Shown here piece by piece: positions 5,855 through 6,032 of a stretch of 6,032 bases of DNA. The notes under the pieces are model-generated. The model was not told the origin of the DNA. It was given only the letters and a program-made list of their open reading frames with translations, and made no database searches. Each line of letters starts with the position of its first letter. Position 1 is the first letter of the stretch. The position numbers and the translations under genes were made by a program. Source of the DNA: an uncultured Collinsella sp. (GTDB lineage Bacteria; Actinomycetota; Coriobacteriia; Coriobacteriales; Coriobacteriaceae); NCBI GenBank assembly GCA_938023705.1, contig CALJDJ010000030.1, forward strand, positions 1-6,032. Direction: 5' to 3'.

Positions 5855-5871
5855 ACTTTTTTCAAAAAAGT
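5855..5871 (-). promoter_or_regulatory. UP-element-like palindrome upstream of tRNA-Leu
   Basis: This is the perfect 17-base palindrome ACTTTTTTGAAAAAAGT on the minus strand, identical to the copy at 2384-2400 and ending two bases before the -35 box. The flanks differ between copies except for a following CTTGC that runs into the -35. Its T-tract and A-tract match the distal and proximal halves expected of an UP element, but a dedicated DNA-binding protein is also possible. Confidence 0.6.
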
Positions 5872-5911
5872 TTACGAATTTGTAAATGCGCAGGTAGATC
5901 CGTATGCCCGG

Positions 5912-6032
5912 CCCCGAATCGGTGTTGCCTCCCGGCGCGTCCTCGGGCATGGGCGATATTTTGCTACGCACTTCGTGCTGCAAAATATCGCTCCCCCTGC
6001 GGAATGCGCCGGGAGGCAACACCGATTCGGGG
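5912..6032. repeat. Large nested palindrome with perfect 27-bp outer arms
   Basis: The outer arms, 5912-5938 and 6006-6032, are perfect inverted copies of 27 bases. Inside lie 14-base spacers of equal length on both sides, then perfect 12-bp arms GCGATATTTTGC (5953-5964) and GCAAAATATCGC (5980-5991), and at the centre a 4-bp GCAC/GTGC stem with loop TTC (5968-5978). The element could form a cruciform or a long RNA hairpin. There is no T-tract after it within the window, and the window stops exactly at its end, so more of it may lie outside. It does not look coding. The kind of element (REP/MITE-like, bidirectional terminator, protein site) is unknown. Confidence 0.85.

Noticed and set aside
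5831..6022. 63-residue open frame on the minus strand
   Set aside because: It is made of the nested palindrome and the tRNA-Leu promoter and has no protein-like features.
2120..6032. CRISPR array or tandem repeats
   Set aside because: The two repeats are single inverted structures with no regularly spaced direct repeats or spacers, and no Cas gene is present.

Overview
The window reads as a chromosomal stretch of a GC-rich actinobacterium. The alpha-glucosidase is of actinobacterial type, the regulatory proteins are RsbU/RsbV/RsbW-like, and the tRNA promoters carry T/A tracts. These suggest a member of the Coriobacteriia such as Collinsella, but that placement is pattern recognition and was not tested. 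Every supported gene lies on the minus strand, so the layout is best read from high to low coordinates.

Reading order on the minus strand: a large nested inverted repeat (5912-6032); tRNA-Leu(GAG) with its own promoter and a strong intrinsic terminator; a 781-785-residue sensor phosphatase (PAS, GAF, second GAF-like region, SpoIIE/PP2C domain); a STAS-HATPase fusion protein; tRNA-Gly(GCC) with promoter and terminator; a second, smaller nested inverted repeat (2120-2217); a GH13 alpha-glucosidase; and a second tRNA-Gly(GCC) cut by the window start.

The two central protein genes form a probable partner-switching module. The phosphatase senses a signal through its PAS/GAF region and would dephosphorylate the STAS domain of the neighbouring protein, whose C-terminal half is an RsbW/SpoIIAB-type kinase. 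Anti-anti-sigma factor and anti-sigma kinase, usually two proteins, are here one polypeptide. No sigma factor lies in the window. The GH13 enzyme is an unrelated metabolic gene that would cleave alpha-glucosidic oligosaccharides in the cytoplasm.

The most notable non-coding signal is shared by the three tRNA genes. Each has a 17-18 bp spaced -35/-10 pair, and immediately upstream of the -35 sits a near-identical T-tract/A-tract palindrome at the same spacing, which looks like an UP element or a binding site. The two nested palindromes do not share sequence but share a design: GC-rich outer arms, symmetric unpaired spacers and an inner hairpin.
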